Origin: Nitrosomonas sp.
GTDB taxonomy: Bacteria; Pseudomonadota; Gammaproteobacteria; Burkholderiales; Nitrosomonadaceae
DNA length: 54,745 nt
Direction of reading: 5' to 3'
Assembly: GCA_028577615.1 (NCBI GenBank)
Contig: JAJSDU010000019.1
Coordinates: 1 to 54,745, forward strand
The notes under the pieces were generated by a model that searched no databases, was not told the origin of the DNA, and worked only from the letters and a program-made list of their open reading frames with translations. The position numbers were made by a program, and so were the translations under genes. Positions 7,977 to 17,748 of the stretch are shown piece by piece; the first letter of the stretch is position 1, and each line of letters starts with the position of its first letter.

Positions 7977-8906
7977 ATGACTCATATTAAAAGATCGCGG
8001 GATATCCAGATCAGAAGCACTAATCTGGAGATTGACGATATCGTTTCCAAACTTAGAGCATTGCGGATTGCATCACTGGAGATTCGCAAGCGGCATGACC
8101 GGCCGCCGAAGCTGCCGTCGCGTAAAATCCTCGCCGGTGTTGCCGAAGGATTGAGCGCGGCATTGTTTCCCAATCGGTTGGGATCGTCAGAATTATCGGA
8201 TGAAGGCATCGATCACTATGTCGGTCACACGCTCAATGTGACATTACGGGATTTACTGGTGCAGATTCAGCATGAACTGCACTATAGTTCCGGGCTGGAG
8301 ACGCTCAGCGCCGAAGATCGGGCTAAATCGATAACCATTACGCAGGCGTTTGCCAAGCGACTGCCCGATATTCGCACATTACTCGATACCGATATTGCCG
8401 CGGCCTACGAAGGCGATCCGGCGGCGCGTAATGTGGATGAGGTACTGGTCTGCTATCCTGGCATCATGGCGATTACGCATTATCGTCTGGCGCACGAATT
8501 GCATAAGCTTGGCGTGCCATTGATTGCGCGCATGATTTCAGAAATCGCGCATTCGGTCACGGGGATTGAGATTCATCCCGGCGCGCAGATCGGCGGCAGT
8601 TTTTTTATCGATCACGGTACGGGTGTCGTTATTGGTGAAACGGCGATTATCGGGCAGAATGTTCGGCTGTATCAGGCGGTGACCTTGGGTGCAAAGCGCT
8701 TTCCTGTCGACGAAAACGGTACGCTGGTGAAAGGAAATTTACGTCACCCCATCGTTGAAGACGATGTTGTAATTTATGCGGGGGCGACTATATTGGGTCG
8801 CATTACTATTGGACGCGGATCCACGATAGGCGGCAATGTCTGGCTGACGCACAGTGTGCCGCCGGGAAGCACGATCACTCAGCCGCAAACACCCGGACAC
8901 ATCTAA
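7977..8906 (+). CDS. cysE: Serine O-acetyltransferase (EpsC/CysE type)
   Basis: A 309-residue serine acetyltransferase, the first step from serine to cysteine using acetyl-CoA. The helical N-terminal half (~1-175) contains DIAAAYEGDPAARNVDEVLVCYPG, a block typical of this long EpsC-like branch. The C-terminal left-handed beta-helix has hexapeptide repeats starting at EIHPGAQIGGSFFIDHGTG, with the catalytic histidine and aspartate, and ends in GGNVWLTHSVPPG. The start at 7977 follows GGAG with normal spacing. The upstream region carries the 11-bp repeat array 55 bases before the ATG, which may contribute to control of this gene. The longer N-terminus separates it from the E. coli CysE type. 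Confidence 0.9.
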   Translation: MTHIKRSRDIQIRSTNLEIDDIVSKLRALRIASLEIRKRHDRPPKLPSRKILAGVAEGLSAALFPNRLGSSELSDEGIDHYVGHTLNVTLRDLLVQIQHELHYSSGLETLSAEDRAKSITITQAFAKRLPDIRTLLDTDIAAAYEGDPAARNVDEVLVCYPGIMAITHYRLAHELHKLGVPLIARMISEIAHSVTGIEIHPGAQIGGSFFIDHGTGVVIGETAIIGQNVRLYQAVTLGAKRFPVDENGTLVKGNLRHPIVEDDVVIYAGATILGRITIGRGSTIGGNVWLTHSVPPGSTITQPQTPGHI

Positions 8907-9085
8907 AAATCCAGATTTCGTTACAATACGCTGTTGCTCACAAAAATATATCTCCTTTAATGTCAATCATATATATGCGATGTCAATATTTTTTGTTCTC
9001 GCCTCGTCTTGTTTGGAACTCTGAATTTTTAGAGACACCTGTCCAATAGATGACAGCTGTGAGAACGAACAGGGTGTCTGTCTGT
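8907..9085. other. Convergent intergenic region with imperfect inverted repeat
   Basis: AGACACCTGT (near 9032) and ACAGGGTGTCT (near 9070) form an imperfect stem with one bulge between the convergent cysE and ATPase genes. It could act as a two-way terminator, but neither side has a clear T-run. Confidence 0.35.
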
Positions 9086-10138
9086 TCAGTTTTCCGGCTT
9101 GAAAGCAGTGAAATACTCCGTGATGAGCCGGATGCCGATTTTGTCACCGGCCTCATGATTATAATGACTGGGTACCAGCGCCAGCACGCTATGACCGTCT
9201 GTCAACCGTAGCGTATAGAGAATTTCCGCGCCCTTAAAGGCTTTGTTGGTAATAACCGCCTGTTGCGGGCTTGTTGCGTCGTGAACAATGTCATCAGGAC
9301 GTATTAACACGTCAACCAGGCCGTTCGCAGCGCATTCCGGCGGAATTATGCTGTGCAAAATACCCAGCTCGGTTTCAATTCGGTTTGTATCAATTACCCT
9401 GCCGGGCAGAAACACACCCTGGCCGATAAAATCAGCGACCGATCGGGTTTCCGGGTGATGGTATAGATTGTAGGCGGTATCCCACTGTTGAATTTCACCT
9501 TCAAACATGACGCCGATCTTATCGGCAATCGCGAAGGCTTCGGACTGATCGTGCGTGACCAGAATCGCGGTGATATGCTGCGCTTTCAGTATTTCACGAA
9601 CTTCGAGACTCAAGTGTTCGCGCAGACTGACATCCAGATTGGAAAACGGTTCATCCAGCAGCAGTAGCGCCGGATGTGGCGCCAGGGCGCGTGCGAGCGC
9701 CACGCGCTGTTGCTGTCCACCGGAGAGTTCGTGCGGGTATTTTTCGGCGGCGTTGTCGAGCTGGACAATTCTCAGCCATTCGGCAATGCGTTGCTCACGT
9801 TCGTTGCGGGATAAACGATGCAGGCCAAAACCGATATTGGCGGCGACATCCAGATGCGGGAACAGCGCGTAATCCTGGAAAACCATGCCGATTTGTCTTT
9901 TCTCGGGCGGTATGGATGATTTCGCGCTGCTTACGCAATTACCGTTGATCAGAATTTCACCACCGGAGATCGACTCAAACCCGGCAATGCAGCGCAACGC
10001 GGTTGTTTTTCCGCAGCCGCTGGGGCCGAGCAGGCAGCCGATTTCGCCTTTGTGCAACGTGAGCGACAAATCCTTGAGCACAGAATGCTTTCCGTAGTTT
10101 TGCCGGATGCGGTTGAGTTGCAGCAGCGCCGTTGTCAT
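9086..10138 (-). CDS. ABC transporter ATPase, Fe(III)/FbpC-like
   Basis: A 350-residue ATPase: Walker A GPSGCGKTT (~39-47), Q-loop FQDYALFPH, signature LSGGQQQR, Walker B LLLLDEPFSNLD, H-loop VTHDQSEA, and a C-terminal TOBE_2-type domain (~240-350) that is characteristic of FbpC (ferric iron) and PotA/CysA-type importers. The PPEKRQIGMVFQDYALFPHL wording is typical of the iron-type branch. No permease or binding-protein gene is next to it, so the substrate is an inference. The start at 10138 (MTTALLQLNR) fits the family; an open extension upstream of it is unrelated in composition. Confidence 0.85.
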   Translation of the reverse strand: MTTALLQLNRIRQNYGKHSVLKDLSLTLHKGEIGCLLGPSGCGKTTALRCIAGFESISGGEILINGNCVSSAKSSIPPEKRQIGMVFQDYALFPHLDVAANIGFGLHRLSRNEREQRIAEWLRIVQLDNAAEKYPHELSGGQQQRVALARALAPHPALLLLDEPFSNLDVSLREHLSLEVREILKAQHITAILVTHDQSEAFAIADKIGVMFEGEIQQWDTAYNLYHHPETRSVADFIGQGVFLPGRVIDTNRIETELGILHSIIPPECAANGLVDVLIRPDDIVHDATSPQQAVITNKAFKGAEILYTLRLTDGHSVLALVPSHYNHEAGDKIGIRLITEYFTAFKPEN

Positions 10139-10493
10139 GGTGTTATGTTCAGATGAAGTGATCGGGGTAATCGATTGCAGCCAGGCGAGTGAAAATGCAG
10201 GCATCACCCCACATATACAAGTGCAGCAGTATGTATGTTATCAGAATGCCGCGTGGGCGGGGTAAGCAGGTGTGTATTGAACGCTCTGTCGGAAGCGTTT
10301 GCCAGCAAAAACAATATAGTGTTTAATTCCCGGAAGCCGCATCATGTGATTGCGCTCAATGCGCCGCCATTTGTTTTAACTATCGCACGACAGAATGCGT
10401 CATTACTGTCATTTCCCGCTGGGAGCAGGCAGAATGAGGAAGAATAAAAATGAATTTTGATGTGCGAAAACGATAATACCGGATGTTATTTGT
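10139..10493. other. Divergent intergenic region, no gene seen
   Basis: About 355 bases between the divergent ATPase and SMR genes. A 70-codon open frame from 10235 has no ribosome site and no recognisable domain. No Fur box or guanidine riboswitch pattern could be identified by eye. Confidence 0.4.
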
Positions 10494-10829
10494 ATGCATG
10501 TTCACTGGATCTATTTGATCATCGCCATCGTATCCGAAGTCATTGCGACCTCCGCACTGAAAGCCGCGGAAGGATTTACCCGCTGGGGGCCAACGCTCAT
10601 TGTCATTGTGGGTTATGCAGTGGCGTTTTATCTTCTTTCACTGACGCTGCGCACCATCCCGCTTGGCGTCGCTTATGCAATCTGGTCCGGCGTCGGGATT
10701 GCGCTGGTTACGCTGATAGGCTGGATCGTTTATCAGCAGTCTCTTGATATGGCGGGTATCATTGGCATCGGTCTGATTGTCTGCGGCGTGGTCGTGCTTA
10801 ATTTGTTTTCAAAATCGGCAGCGCATTGA
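10494..10829 (+). CDS. SMR-family multidrug exporter (EmrE/QacE-like)
   Basis: 111 residues with four membrane helices. The membrane-embedded glutamate in [15 protein letters not shown] (E15) corresponds to EmrE Glu14, which carries proton/drug exchange. Also present: [11 protein letters not shown], the [17 protein letters not shown] block and a C-terminal helix [16 protein letters not shown]. EmrE-type rather than guanidinium-type (Gdx) by wording of helix 1. A weak terminator separates it from the next gene. Confidence 0.9.
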   Translation: MHVHWIYLIIAIVSEVIATSALKAAEGFTRWGPTLIVIVGYAVAFYLLSLTLRTIPLGVAYAIWSGVGIALVTLIGWIVYQQSLDMAGIIGIGLIVCGVVVLNLFSKSAAH

Positions 10830-10832
10830 GTT

Positions 10833-10850
10833 AAACCGGTCCGGTTTTTT
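10833..10850 (+). terminator. Weak hairpin terminator after SMR gene
   Basis: AAACC/GGTTT with a five-base GGTCC loop followed by TTT, four bases after the stop codon. The stem is short, so termination may be partial. Confidence 0.4.
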
Positions 10851-10877
10851 AGGTCTGTCCAGCCTGGAGATTTGGCT

Positions 10878-12419
10878 ATGTCCGAAGAATATTCTGCAAA
10901 AAACCGTTTAACCGCACGCATTCTCACTGCGGTTGAGCGTACCGGTAACCGGTTGTCCGATCCGGCGGTGCTGTTTATTGTGCTGTTGTTTGCCGTCTGG
11001 GTGTTGTCGTGGCTGCTGTCCTATTTCGTGTTTGATGTCGTTGATCCGCGCAGTGGCGAAGCGCTCGTCATCAATAATCTGCTGTCCGGCGCGGCGATGA
11101 CCGAATTCCTGTCAGTCATGGTGACCAATTTTTCGCATTTTCATCCCGTCGGCGTAGTGCTGGTTGCGATGCTCGGCATCGGCGTGGCCGAACATACCGG
11201 TTTTATCCATGCCGCGTTGCGCGCATTACTGAATATCACACCGAGACGATTATTGACACCGATGGTGATTTTCGCCGGCATCGTCAGTCATTCGGCGGTC
11301 GATGCAGGTTATGTACTGGTAATACCGCTGGGCGGGGTGATTTTTTATGCGGCGGGCAGACATCCGTTGGCCGGTATTGCCGCGGCATTCGCCGGCGTGT
11401 CCGGCGGATTTTCGGCGAATTTCGTGCCGTCTTCGCTCGATCCTCTATTGCAAGGCCTGTCGCAGGCGGGTGCCCGGATTCTTGATCCGGACATTGTGTT
11501 GAATCCCCTGAATAATTACTTTTTCACCACGGCGTCATCGCTGTTGATCATTGGCCTAGGCTGGTACATTACCGAAAAAGTAGTCGAACCGCGACTGAAA
11601 AGCACGGCACTCGATGGCCAGCTCGATGATCTGCCCGCCATGAAAACGCTGGAATCCAATGAACGCAGAGGATTGCGTGTGGCGGGTCTGGTCTTTCTAT
11701 CCGGCATAATCGTCCTGATTGCCACGGCATGGCCGGCCGATTCACCCTGGCGGGATGAAACCGGTGATCTCACTTCGGGCGCCGCGCCGCTGATGCGCGC
11801 CATTGTCGCGCTGATTTTCCTGATGTTCTTCATACCCGGGTATGTATACGGTGTTGCGGCGGGCACCGTGAAAAGCGCCAAAGACCTGATCGACGGCATG
11901 ACCAGAGCGATGCACCAGATGGCGTACTATCTGGTCATCATGTTTTTTATCGCGCAGTTCGTCTATGCGTTCGGCCAGTCCAATCTCGGCATTCTGCTCG
12001 CGTTGCAAGGCGCCGCATGGCTCAAGGCGCTTGCCATGCCGTCGACAGTCACAATTGTCGGCATTGTGCTGATCACGGCGTTCATCAACCTTTTCGTCGG
12101 TTCATCCAGCGCGAAGTGGGGACTGCTCGCATCGATTTTCGTGCCAATGCTGATGCAGCTCGGCATTTCACCCGATCTCACACAGGCGGCGTACCGCATC
12201 GGTGATTCGAGCACCAACATCATCACGCCGCTGATGCCATACTTCCCGCTCGTGGTGGTGTATTGCCAGCGCTATGTGAAGCACACCGGAATCGGTACAC
12301 TGACGGCGATGATGCTGCCCTATTCGGTCACATTCCTTGTTGTCTGGACGCTGTTTCTGCTGCTTTACACGGTATCCGGGCTGCCACTGGGGATACAATC
12401 CAGCTATACCTACCCTTGA
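10878..12419 (+). CDS. AbgT-family transporter
   Basis: A 513-residue membrane protein of the AbgT family (p-aminobenzoyl-glutamate uptake in E. coli; sulfonamide/PABA efflux in other members). Seen: N-terminal NRLSDPAVLFIVLLFAVW, the HFHPVGVVLVAMLGIGVAEHTG loop, SHSAVDAGYVLVIPLGG, an FAGVSGGFSANFVPSSLDPL helix-hairpin, and C-terminal FVGSSSAKWGLLASIFVPML, RIGDSSTNIITPLMPYFPL. These are the conserved hairpin motifs of the family. The ATG at 10878 has GGAGA seven bases upstream; a TTG two codons earlier is less likely. Confidence 0.93.
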   Translation: MSEEYSAKNRLTARILTAVERTGNRLSDPAVLFIVLLFAVWVLSWLLSYFVFDVVDPRSGEALVINNLLSGAAMTEFLSVMVTNFSHFHPVGVVLVAMLGIGVAEHTGFIHAALRALLNITPRRLLTPMVIFAGIVSHSAVDAGYVLVIPLGGVIFYAAGRHPLAGIAAAFAGVSGGFSANFVPSSLDPLLQGLSQAGARILDPDIVLNPLNNYFFTTASSLLIIGLGWYITEKVVEPRLKSTALDGQLDDLPAMKTLESNERRGLRVAGLVFLSGIIVLIATAWPADSPWRDETGDLTSGAAPLMRAIVALIFLMFFIPGYVYGVAAGTVKSAKDLIDGMTRAMHQMAYYLVIMFFIAQFVYAFGQSNLGILLALQGAAWLKALAMPSTVTIVGIVLITAFINLFVGSSSAKWGLLASIFVPMLMQLGISPDLTQAAYRIGDSSTNIITPLMPYFPLVVVYCQRYVKHTGIGTLTAMMLPYSVTFLVVWTLFLLLYTVSGLPLGIQSSYTYP

Positions 12420-12593
12420 TTTGTATCTCTTGCTTTGATATCCGATTTATGTTGCAAAAATTCGAACGGGATTGCTATCATAGGCCCCATTTTTTGATAG
12501 GCAGCTTTTAACAGTTCATGTCATAGCGTTATCAAGGAACCACAATGTTGTGTCTGGCGCTACTGACGACTCGTTTATTCAGGAGTTACCGAC
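12420..12593. other. Upstream region of the Gld-type operon
   Basis: Non-coding; ends in a CAGGAG ribosome site for the ATPase gene. No clear promoter boxes. Confidence 0.35.
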
Positions 12594-13529
12594 ATGATAA
12601 AAGTCGATGCATTGTCGCGGATGTATGGTCATCTGGCGGCTGTTGACAACGTCTCGTTTGAGATTGGCAGGGGAGAAATTGTCGGCCTGCTCGGCCATAA
12701 CGGCGCGGGAAAAACGACGATTATGAAAATGCTGACCGGCTATCTGGAACCCACCGGGGGAAGTATTCTGATCGACGGACTGGATATTAGCGCGGCGCGC
12801 GAGGCCGTTCAGCAGATTATCGGCTACCTGCCGGAAAACGATCCGTTATATTCCGAAATGACAGTGATCGATTATCTCGATTACGCCGCAGCGCTGCATG
12901 GCATCACTTCCGAGAAACGCGCGCAACGCATCCACGATGCCATTGACAAAACGGCGCTTGCCGATAAAGCGACGGATATCATTGCAACATTGTCGCGCGG
13001 TTACCGGCAGCGCGTCGGTGTGGCGCAGGCGATTCTTCACCATCCCAAATTGCTGATTCTGGACGAACCAACTAACGGGCTCGATCCGACGCAGGTACAG
13101 CAGATGCGTGAACTGATCCGCTCGCTGGCCAGGCAGGCTACAGTCATACTTTCCACGCATATCCTGCACGAGGTGCAGGCGATCTGCGACCGGGTGATTA
13201 TTATCCGCAACGGACACAAGGCGCTTGATGCGACCATGCAGGAGTTGCGCGCCGGTAAGCGGTTGCTGGTTTCACTGGATGCCGCGCCGGAACAAGCCAT
13301 TGCACGCTTCAATGCGATCAGCGCAGTGCAATCAGTGGAGCAGGTTTCCGCTCAGGGCGCCGGGTATCGCTACGCGCTCGATTTGCATAATCAATCCGAA
13401 CTGGCTGAAACGGCCGCGATGGTTGCCGCGCAGGTCATTTCGGCGGGATGGAAACTTTACGCACTGCAACCGGAAAGCCGCGATCTGGAAACGGTCTTCG
13501 CTGAAATTTCCGGCAGCAAAACACATTGA
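12594..13529 (+). CDS. ABC transporter ATPase, GldA-like
   Basis: 311 residues: Walker A GHNGAGKTT (~34-42), Q-loop LPENDPLY, signature LSRGYRQRVGVAQAIL, Walker B LLILDEPTNGLDP and H-loop STHILHEV, then a C-terminal domain of the NatA/GldA/NosF-like branch. LPENDPLY instead of a plain Q-loop is typical of GldA relatives. It is the first gene of a three-gene set with a fused GldF-GldG protein and a DUF4340 protein. In Bacteroidetes this ABC system supports gliding, but in proteobacteria its role is unknown and gliding should not be assumed. Confidence 0.88.
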   Translation: MIKVDALSRMYGHLAAVDNVSFEIGRGEIVGLLGHNGAGKTTIMKMLTGYLEPTGGSILIDGLDISAAREAVQQIIGYLPENDPLYSEMTVIDYLDYAAALHGITSEKRAQRIHDAIDKTALADKATDIIATLSRGYRQRVGVAQAILHHPKLLILDEPTNGLDPTQVQQMRELIRSLARQATVILSTHILHEVQAICDRVIIIRNGHKALDATMQELRAGKRLLVSLDAAPEQAIARFNAISAVQSVEQVSAQGAGYRYALDLHNQSELAETAAMVAAQVISAGWKLYALQPESRDLETVFAEISGSKTH

Positions 13530-13586
13530 ATAAGCGATATGAATAAAAGGAATCAGTAAAAAGAAACTGTGAGGGAATCAGTTCAA

Positions 13587-16532
13587 ATGCATTCTATTTT
13601 AAAAATTGCACGCAAGGAATTTTCCGGATTTTTTTCTACCCCTGTCGCCTATATTTTCTTTGGCGTTTTTCTGGCCATCACGCTATTCATTTTTTTCTGG
13701 GTGGAAACGTTTTTTTCCCGCAATATCGCCGATGTGCGACCACTGTTTGAGTGGATGCCGGTGTTGATGATTTTTCTGGTTGCCGCGATCACCATGCGCA
13801 TGTGGGCCGAAGAACGTCGTTCAGGCACACTGGAATTTCTGCTTACCGCGCCGGTGAAAAGCCTGCATCTGGTGCTGGGCAAATTCAGCGCATGCCTGAT
13901 GTTGATCGTACTGTCGCTGATCTTGACACTACCACTGCCCGTCACGGTGAGTTTCATCGGTCCGCTGGATTGGGGGCCGGTGATCGGCGGGTATGTTGCC
14001 ACCATTTTTCTCGCTGCGGCTTATATCGCCATAGGGCTGTACGCCAGCGCGCGTTCGCAGAACCAGATTTTCAGCCTGATTCTGACGATCAGCATCTGCG
14101 GTGTGTTTTACCTGATCGGTGCGGACAAATTGACCGCCCTGTTCAGCAATGAAACCGGCGAGATACTGAAACTGCTGGGTTCGGGGTCGCGTTTCGAGTC
14201 GATTACGCGTGGCATGATCGATATGCGCGATTTGTATTATTACGTCAGTCTGATCGGCGTTTTTCTCGCGCTGAACATGCTGGCGCTGGAAAAACTGCGC
14301 TGGGCCGGAAATCCGAACAACGCCAATCACCGCCACTGGCGATGGTTGACCGGATTGCTGGCGGCCAATTTTGTCGCGGCCAATCTGTGGCTCGCGCCGG
14401 TCAGCGCGCTGCGCACCGACTTGACGCAGGGCAGGATTTATTCCATCTCCGACGCGACGCGCGGTTATTTGATGCAGCTGCAGGAGCCCATGCTGATCCG
14501 CGGCTATTTCAGCGCCCAGACGCATCCGTTATTGGCGCCGCTGGTGCCGCGGCTGCGGGATTTGTTGAAAGAATACGCATTGGCCGGGGAAGGGCGGCTG
14601 AGAGTTGAGTTTATCGATCCTCAGGAACACCCTGAACTCGAGCAGGAAGCCAATGAAAAATATGGCATTCGCGCCGTGCCGTTTCAATTCGCCAGTAAAT
14701 ATCAGTCGTCCGTGGTGAATTCGTATTTCAATATCCTGATTCAATATGGCGACCAGCATATCGTGCTGGATTTTCAGGATCTGATCGATTTGAAAATTCA
14801 GAGCGAAAGCGATCTGAGCGTCGATCTGCGCAATCCGGAATACGACCTGACGCAGGCCATTAAAAAAGTGTTGTATGCCTATCAGGGCAGCGGCGCATTG
14901 TTCGACAACATTGCGCATCCAGTGCGGTTTATTGGTTATATTTCCGAAAATGACCGACTGCCAGAGGTATTGCAGACCTTCCGCGCCGATCTGGATCAGA
15001 TTTTGCTCGATCTGCAACAGCGCTCAAATGGCAAGCTCAGTGTTGAGATGCATGATCCGGACGCCGAAGGCGGTGAACTCGCTACCCGGCTGGAAGCCGA
15101 TTATGGTCTGCGGCCCATGTCCGCCGGGTTTTTTGAATCGGAAACATTCTGGTTTTACATGATGATGGAAGGCGGCGACCGCTTGTTTCAGGTGCCGTTG
15201 CCGGAAAATCTTGAAAAAAACGCGCTGGAACAAAGCATTCTGGCCGCGTTGAAACGGTTCTCCAAAGGTTTTCTGAAAACGGTTGCGGTGCATACGCCGG
15301 TCGTCGATCAAACCATGTCGCAGTTTGGTATGCAGGGACGTCAACTGCGTTTTGGCTGGCTGCAGAAGACATTGTCGGAGGAGCATAATGTGATTTCCAC
15401 GACGCTGAAAAGCGGCCAGTTGCCGGATGAAGCCGATCTGCTGATACTGATGGCGCCTGAGGAGCTGGATGCGAAGCAACTATTCGCCGTTGATCAGTTT
15501 CTCATGCGCGGCGGCACGGTCGTCGCTGCGACGTCACCATTTTTGACCGAGCTGCAGGGCATCATGGCTGCACAGCCGTATGATTCAGGTCTGGACGACT
15601 GGCTTGCACATCACGGTATCACGATAGAAAAACAACTGGTGCTCGATGAACAGAATGCGGCGTTCCCGGTTCCGGTTGACCGCCGCATCGGCGGGTTCGT
15701 GCTCCAGGAAACACGCCTGATTGATTATCCCTATTTCATCGATATCCGGGAAAAGGGTATCGATCAAGACAGCGGACTGGCTGCCGGTGTTAACCAGATT
15801 ACCTTGACCTGGGCTTCGCCGATTGTATTGGACGATCAAAGTCACCAGCAGCGCAGTATCACTCGTCTGCTGGAAAGTTCCGACCGTTCGTGGGCATCGG
15901 ACAATCCGGCAATCAAACCGGATTTTGAAGTCTATCCGGATTCTGGTTTTCCATCCGGTGAGCAACAGCAGCGCCACTTGCTGGCAGTGATTGCGGAAGG
16001 GCGCTTTGAATCCTATTTCAAGGATAAAGCATCACCGCTCATGGTTGACGCATTGTCGGATGATGCGGACCATCATCACGATCATGACCATGATCATAGT
16101 GAATTGGATGCTGGCGAAGTTGATGCCGATGAAGCGGGACAACCGGTCATTACCCGCATTATCGATCATTCACCGGAATCGGCGCGCATCATTCTATTCG
16201 CTTCCAATGATTTTCTTGCGGATGACATGATCAATCTTGCCTCGATGGGAATAGGCACCCGTTACACCAAGCCGGTTGAATTACTCGAGAATGCTATCGA
16301 CTGGTCGCTTGAAGATCGAGATCTACTGACCATTCGTGGCCGGGGCCACTTCGCACGCACGCTTGATCCGCTCAATCAGGATGAACAGCTATTCTGGGAA
16401 TACTTGAACTATGGCCTGGCGTTAAGTGCCCTGTTGCTGGTCGGGCTGATCCGTCGCTGGATCAGGCAGCGGGCGCAGTTACGCTATGCTGCTATCCTGA
16501 ATGCACCATCCAGTCAGGTTGATCCTGTGTGA
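13587..16532 (+). CDS. Fused GldF-type permease and GldG-type periplasmic protein
   Basis: A 981-residue two-part protein. Residues ~1-240 form an ABC-2 permease with about six helices (starts ILKIARKEFSGFFSTPVAYIFF; contains MRMWAEERRSGTLEFLLTAP, the usual coupling region). A helix near 260-275 leads to a large GldG/ABC-transp-aux extracytoplasmic region, and a final helix (LFWEYLNYGLALSALLLVGL) returns to the membrane. A metal-binding-like stretch of alternating His and Asp (HHHDHDHDH) followed by acidic residues lies around residue 830. The start at 13587 matches the permease start; a GTG six codons earlier is possible. ATPase gene upstream, DUF4340 gene 13 bases downstream. Confidence 0.85.
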   Translation: MHSILKIARKEFSGFFSTPVAYIFFGVFLAITLFIFFWVETFFSRNIADVRPLFEWMPVLMIFLVAAITMRMWAEERRSGTLEFLLTAPVKSLHLVLGKFSACLMLIVLSLILTLPLPVTVSFIGPLDWGPVIGGYVATIFLAAAYIAIGLYASARSQNQIFSLILTISICGVFYLIGADKLTALFSNETGEILKLLGSGSRFESITRGMIDMRDLYYYVSLIGVFLALNMLALEKLRWAGNPNNANHRHWRWLTGLLAANFVAANLWLAPVSALRTDLTQGRIYSISDATRGYLMQLQEPMLIRGYFSAQTHPLLAPLVPRLRDLLKEYALAGEGRLRVEFIDPQEHPELEQEANEKYGIRAVPFQFASKYQSSVVNSYFNILIQYGDQHIVLDFQDLIDLKIQSESDLSVDLRNPEYDLTQAIKKVLYAYQGSGALFDNIAHPVRFIGYISENDRLPEVLQTFRADLDQILLDLQQRSNGKLSVEMHDPDAEGGELATRLEADYGLRPMSAGFFESETFWFYMMMEGGDRLFQVPLPENLEKNALEQSILAALKRFSKGFLKTVAVHTPVVDQTMSQFGMQGRQLRFGWLQKTLSEEHNVISTTLKSGQLPDEADLLILMAPEELDAKQLFAVDQFLMRGGTVVAATSPFLTELQGIMAAQPYDSGLDDWLAHHGITIEKQLVLDEQNAAFPVPVDRRIGGFVLQETRLIDYPYFIDIREKGIDQDSGLAAGVNQITLTWASPIVLDDQSHQQRSITRLLESSDRSWASDNPAIKPDFEVYPDSGFPSGEQQQRHLLAVIAEGRFESYFKDKASPLMVDALSDDADHHHDHDHDHSELDAGEVDADEAGQPVITRIIDHSPESARIILFASNDFLADDMINLASMGIGTRYTKPVELLENAIDWSLEDRDLLTIRGRGHFARTLDPLNQDEQLFWEYLNYGLALSALLLVGLIRRWIRQRAQLRYAAILNAPSSQVDPV

Positions 16533-16545
16533 GGGGGTAAGAGGA

Positions 16546-17520
16546 ATGAAACAATGGATTACGATACTGGGCGCATTGCTGGCGTTTCAATTGGTGCTGG
16601 TGATTGCCATGAATTTTTCAGGTGATGATTACGGCGCCTATCAGTCCAATGAAAAATTACTGGCATTTGATATCGAAACCATCAATCGATTGCGCTTCGA
16701 TGACGGCACACAACATGTCATACTGGAGAAACAGGATGTTGGGTGGGTGCTGCCAGAAATATGGAATTATCCTGTCAATGCCGATGCGCTGAGCAAATTA
16801 TTGAAAACCTTGTCTACACTCGGCAAAGGCTGGCCAGTTGCTACCACGTCTGGCGCCGCAGAACGGTTTAAGGTAGCGGAAAGCGATTTTGAGCGAAAAG
16901 TATCGTTTATGAATGGCGACCAGATTCAGGCGACGCTCTATATTGGCACTTCGCCCGGATTCCGTAAAGCGCATGTACGCTTGAGCGAAAGTAATGACAT
17001 CTTTGTCATCAAGCTTGAAAGCTGGGAAACCAGCACGCAAGCTGATCACTGGCTTAAAAAAGATATTCTGCGGATTAGCGCCATGGACATCGACCGACTG
17101 GCCATAAATGATGTTGTGTTGATTCGTTCTGACCAGGCATTGCAACCCGATGATCTTGCGGAACATGAAAAACCGAATGAGGAAGCCATCAATAGCCTGA
17201 TTAACAGGCTGGCCGGGTTGCAGATTCAATCCGTGTCGGGAACTGTGGACAGGAGGGAGGATGGGCAGCGAAATAAAGCGGTGCTGGAAATCGATCTGAC
17301 GTTAGATCATGGCGGATCACTCAAATACCGCTTTTTCAAACCTGAAGAAGCGGGCAGCCACTATAGCCTGGAGCGTTCTGATTTGCCTTACTATTTTACA
17401 GTGGCTGCATTTCCCGTCGATGCATTGCGGGAAACCGAACGAAGTAAGCTGGTGCGGACGGACAATGCTGATTCCGGGTCTATTCCTGAGCACGAGGAGG
17501 AATCTGATCACGTTGAGTAG
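16546..17520 (+). CDS. DUF4340 domain-containing protein
   Basis: 324 residues with an N-terminal anchor (MKQWITILGALLAFQLVLVI) and a soluble region with two DUF4340-like halves (LLAFDIETINRLRFDDG..., WLKKDILRISAMDIDRLAIND...). DUF4340 proteins regularly follow GldG-type genes and are thought to be the third part of the same envelope complex. The C-terminus is acidic (EHEEESDHVE). The ATG at 16546 is preceded by GAGGGGG; the gap after the fused permease gene is 13 bases, so they form one operon. Confidence 0.82.
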   Translation: MKQWITILGALLAFQLVLVIAMNFSGDDYGAYQSNEKLLAFDIETINRLRFDDGTQHVILEKQDVGWVLPEIWNYPVNADALSKLLKTLSTLGKGWPVATTSGAAERFKVAESDFERKVSFMNGDQIQATLYIGTSPGFRKAHVRLSESNDIFVIKLESWETSTQADHWLKKDILRISAMDIDRLAINDVVLIRSDQALQPDDLAEHEKPNEEAINSLINRLAGLQIQSVSGTVDRREDGQRNKAVLEIDLTLDHGGSLKYRFFKPEEAGSHYSLERSDLPYYFTVAAFPVDALRETERSKLVRTDNADSGSIPEHEEESDHVE

Positions 17521-17748
17521 AGCCATCGGCTAAGGTCCAGATCGCTTCGTTTTATTGCACGTGCAGTTCAATACCGACGGCTGGAGCTGCTTTGCCGTTT
17601 GGAATCTGTTCAAGAGCTCGATCGAGAGATGCCGGTTGTAAGACAAAATTGAGCAAAAAACGGAGCATGCACGAAGTATGCGAGCATTATGCATTCGATT
17701 TTAATGTGATATGCGTCCTTCGGCGTGGTTTTGAACAACTATTTCGGA
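17521..17748. other. Convergent intergenic region
   Basis: Between the DUF4340 and catalase genes. Short inverted segments such as GCATGCACGAAGTATGC are present but no T-run. No gene seen. Confidence 0.35.

Noticed and set aside
10235-10447. 70-codon frame upstream of the SMR gene
   Set aside because: No ribosome site, no hydrophobic or domain pattern; likely chance.
12594-17520. Gliding motility operon
   Set aside because: Only GldA/F/G-like ABC parts are present; gliding-specific GldJ-N and Spr proteins are absent and this ABC type is common in non-gliding bacteria.
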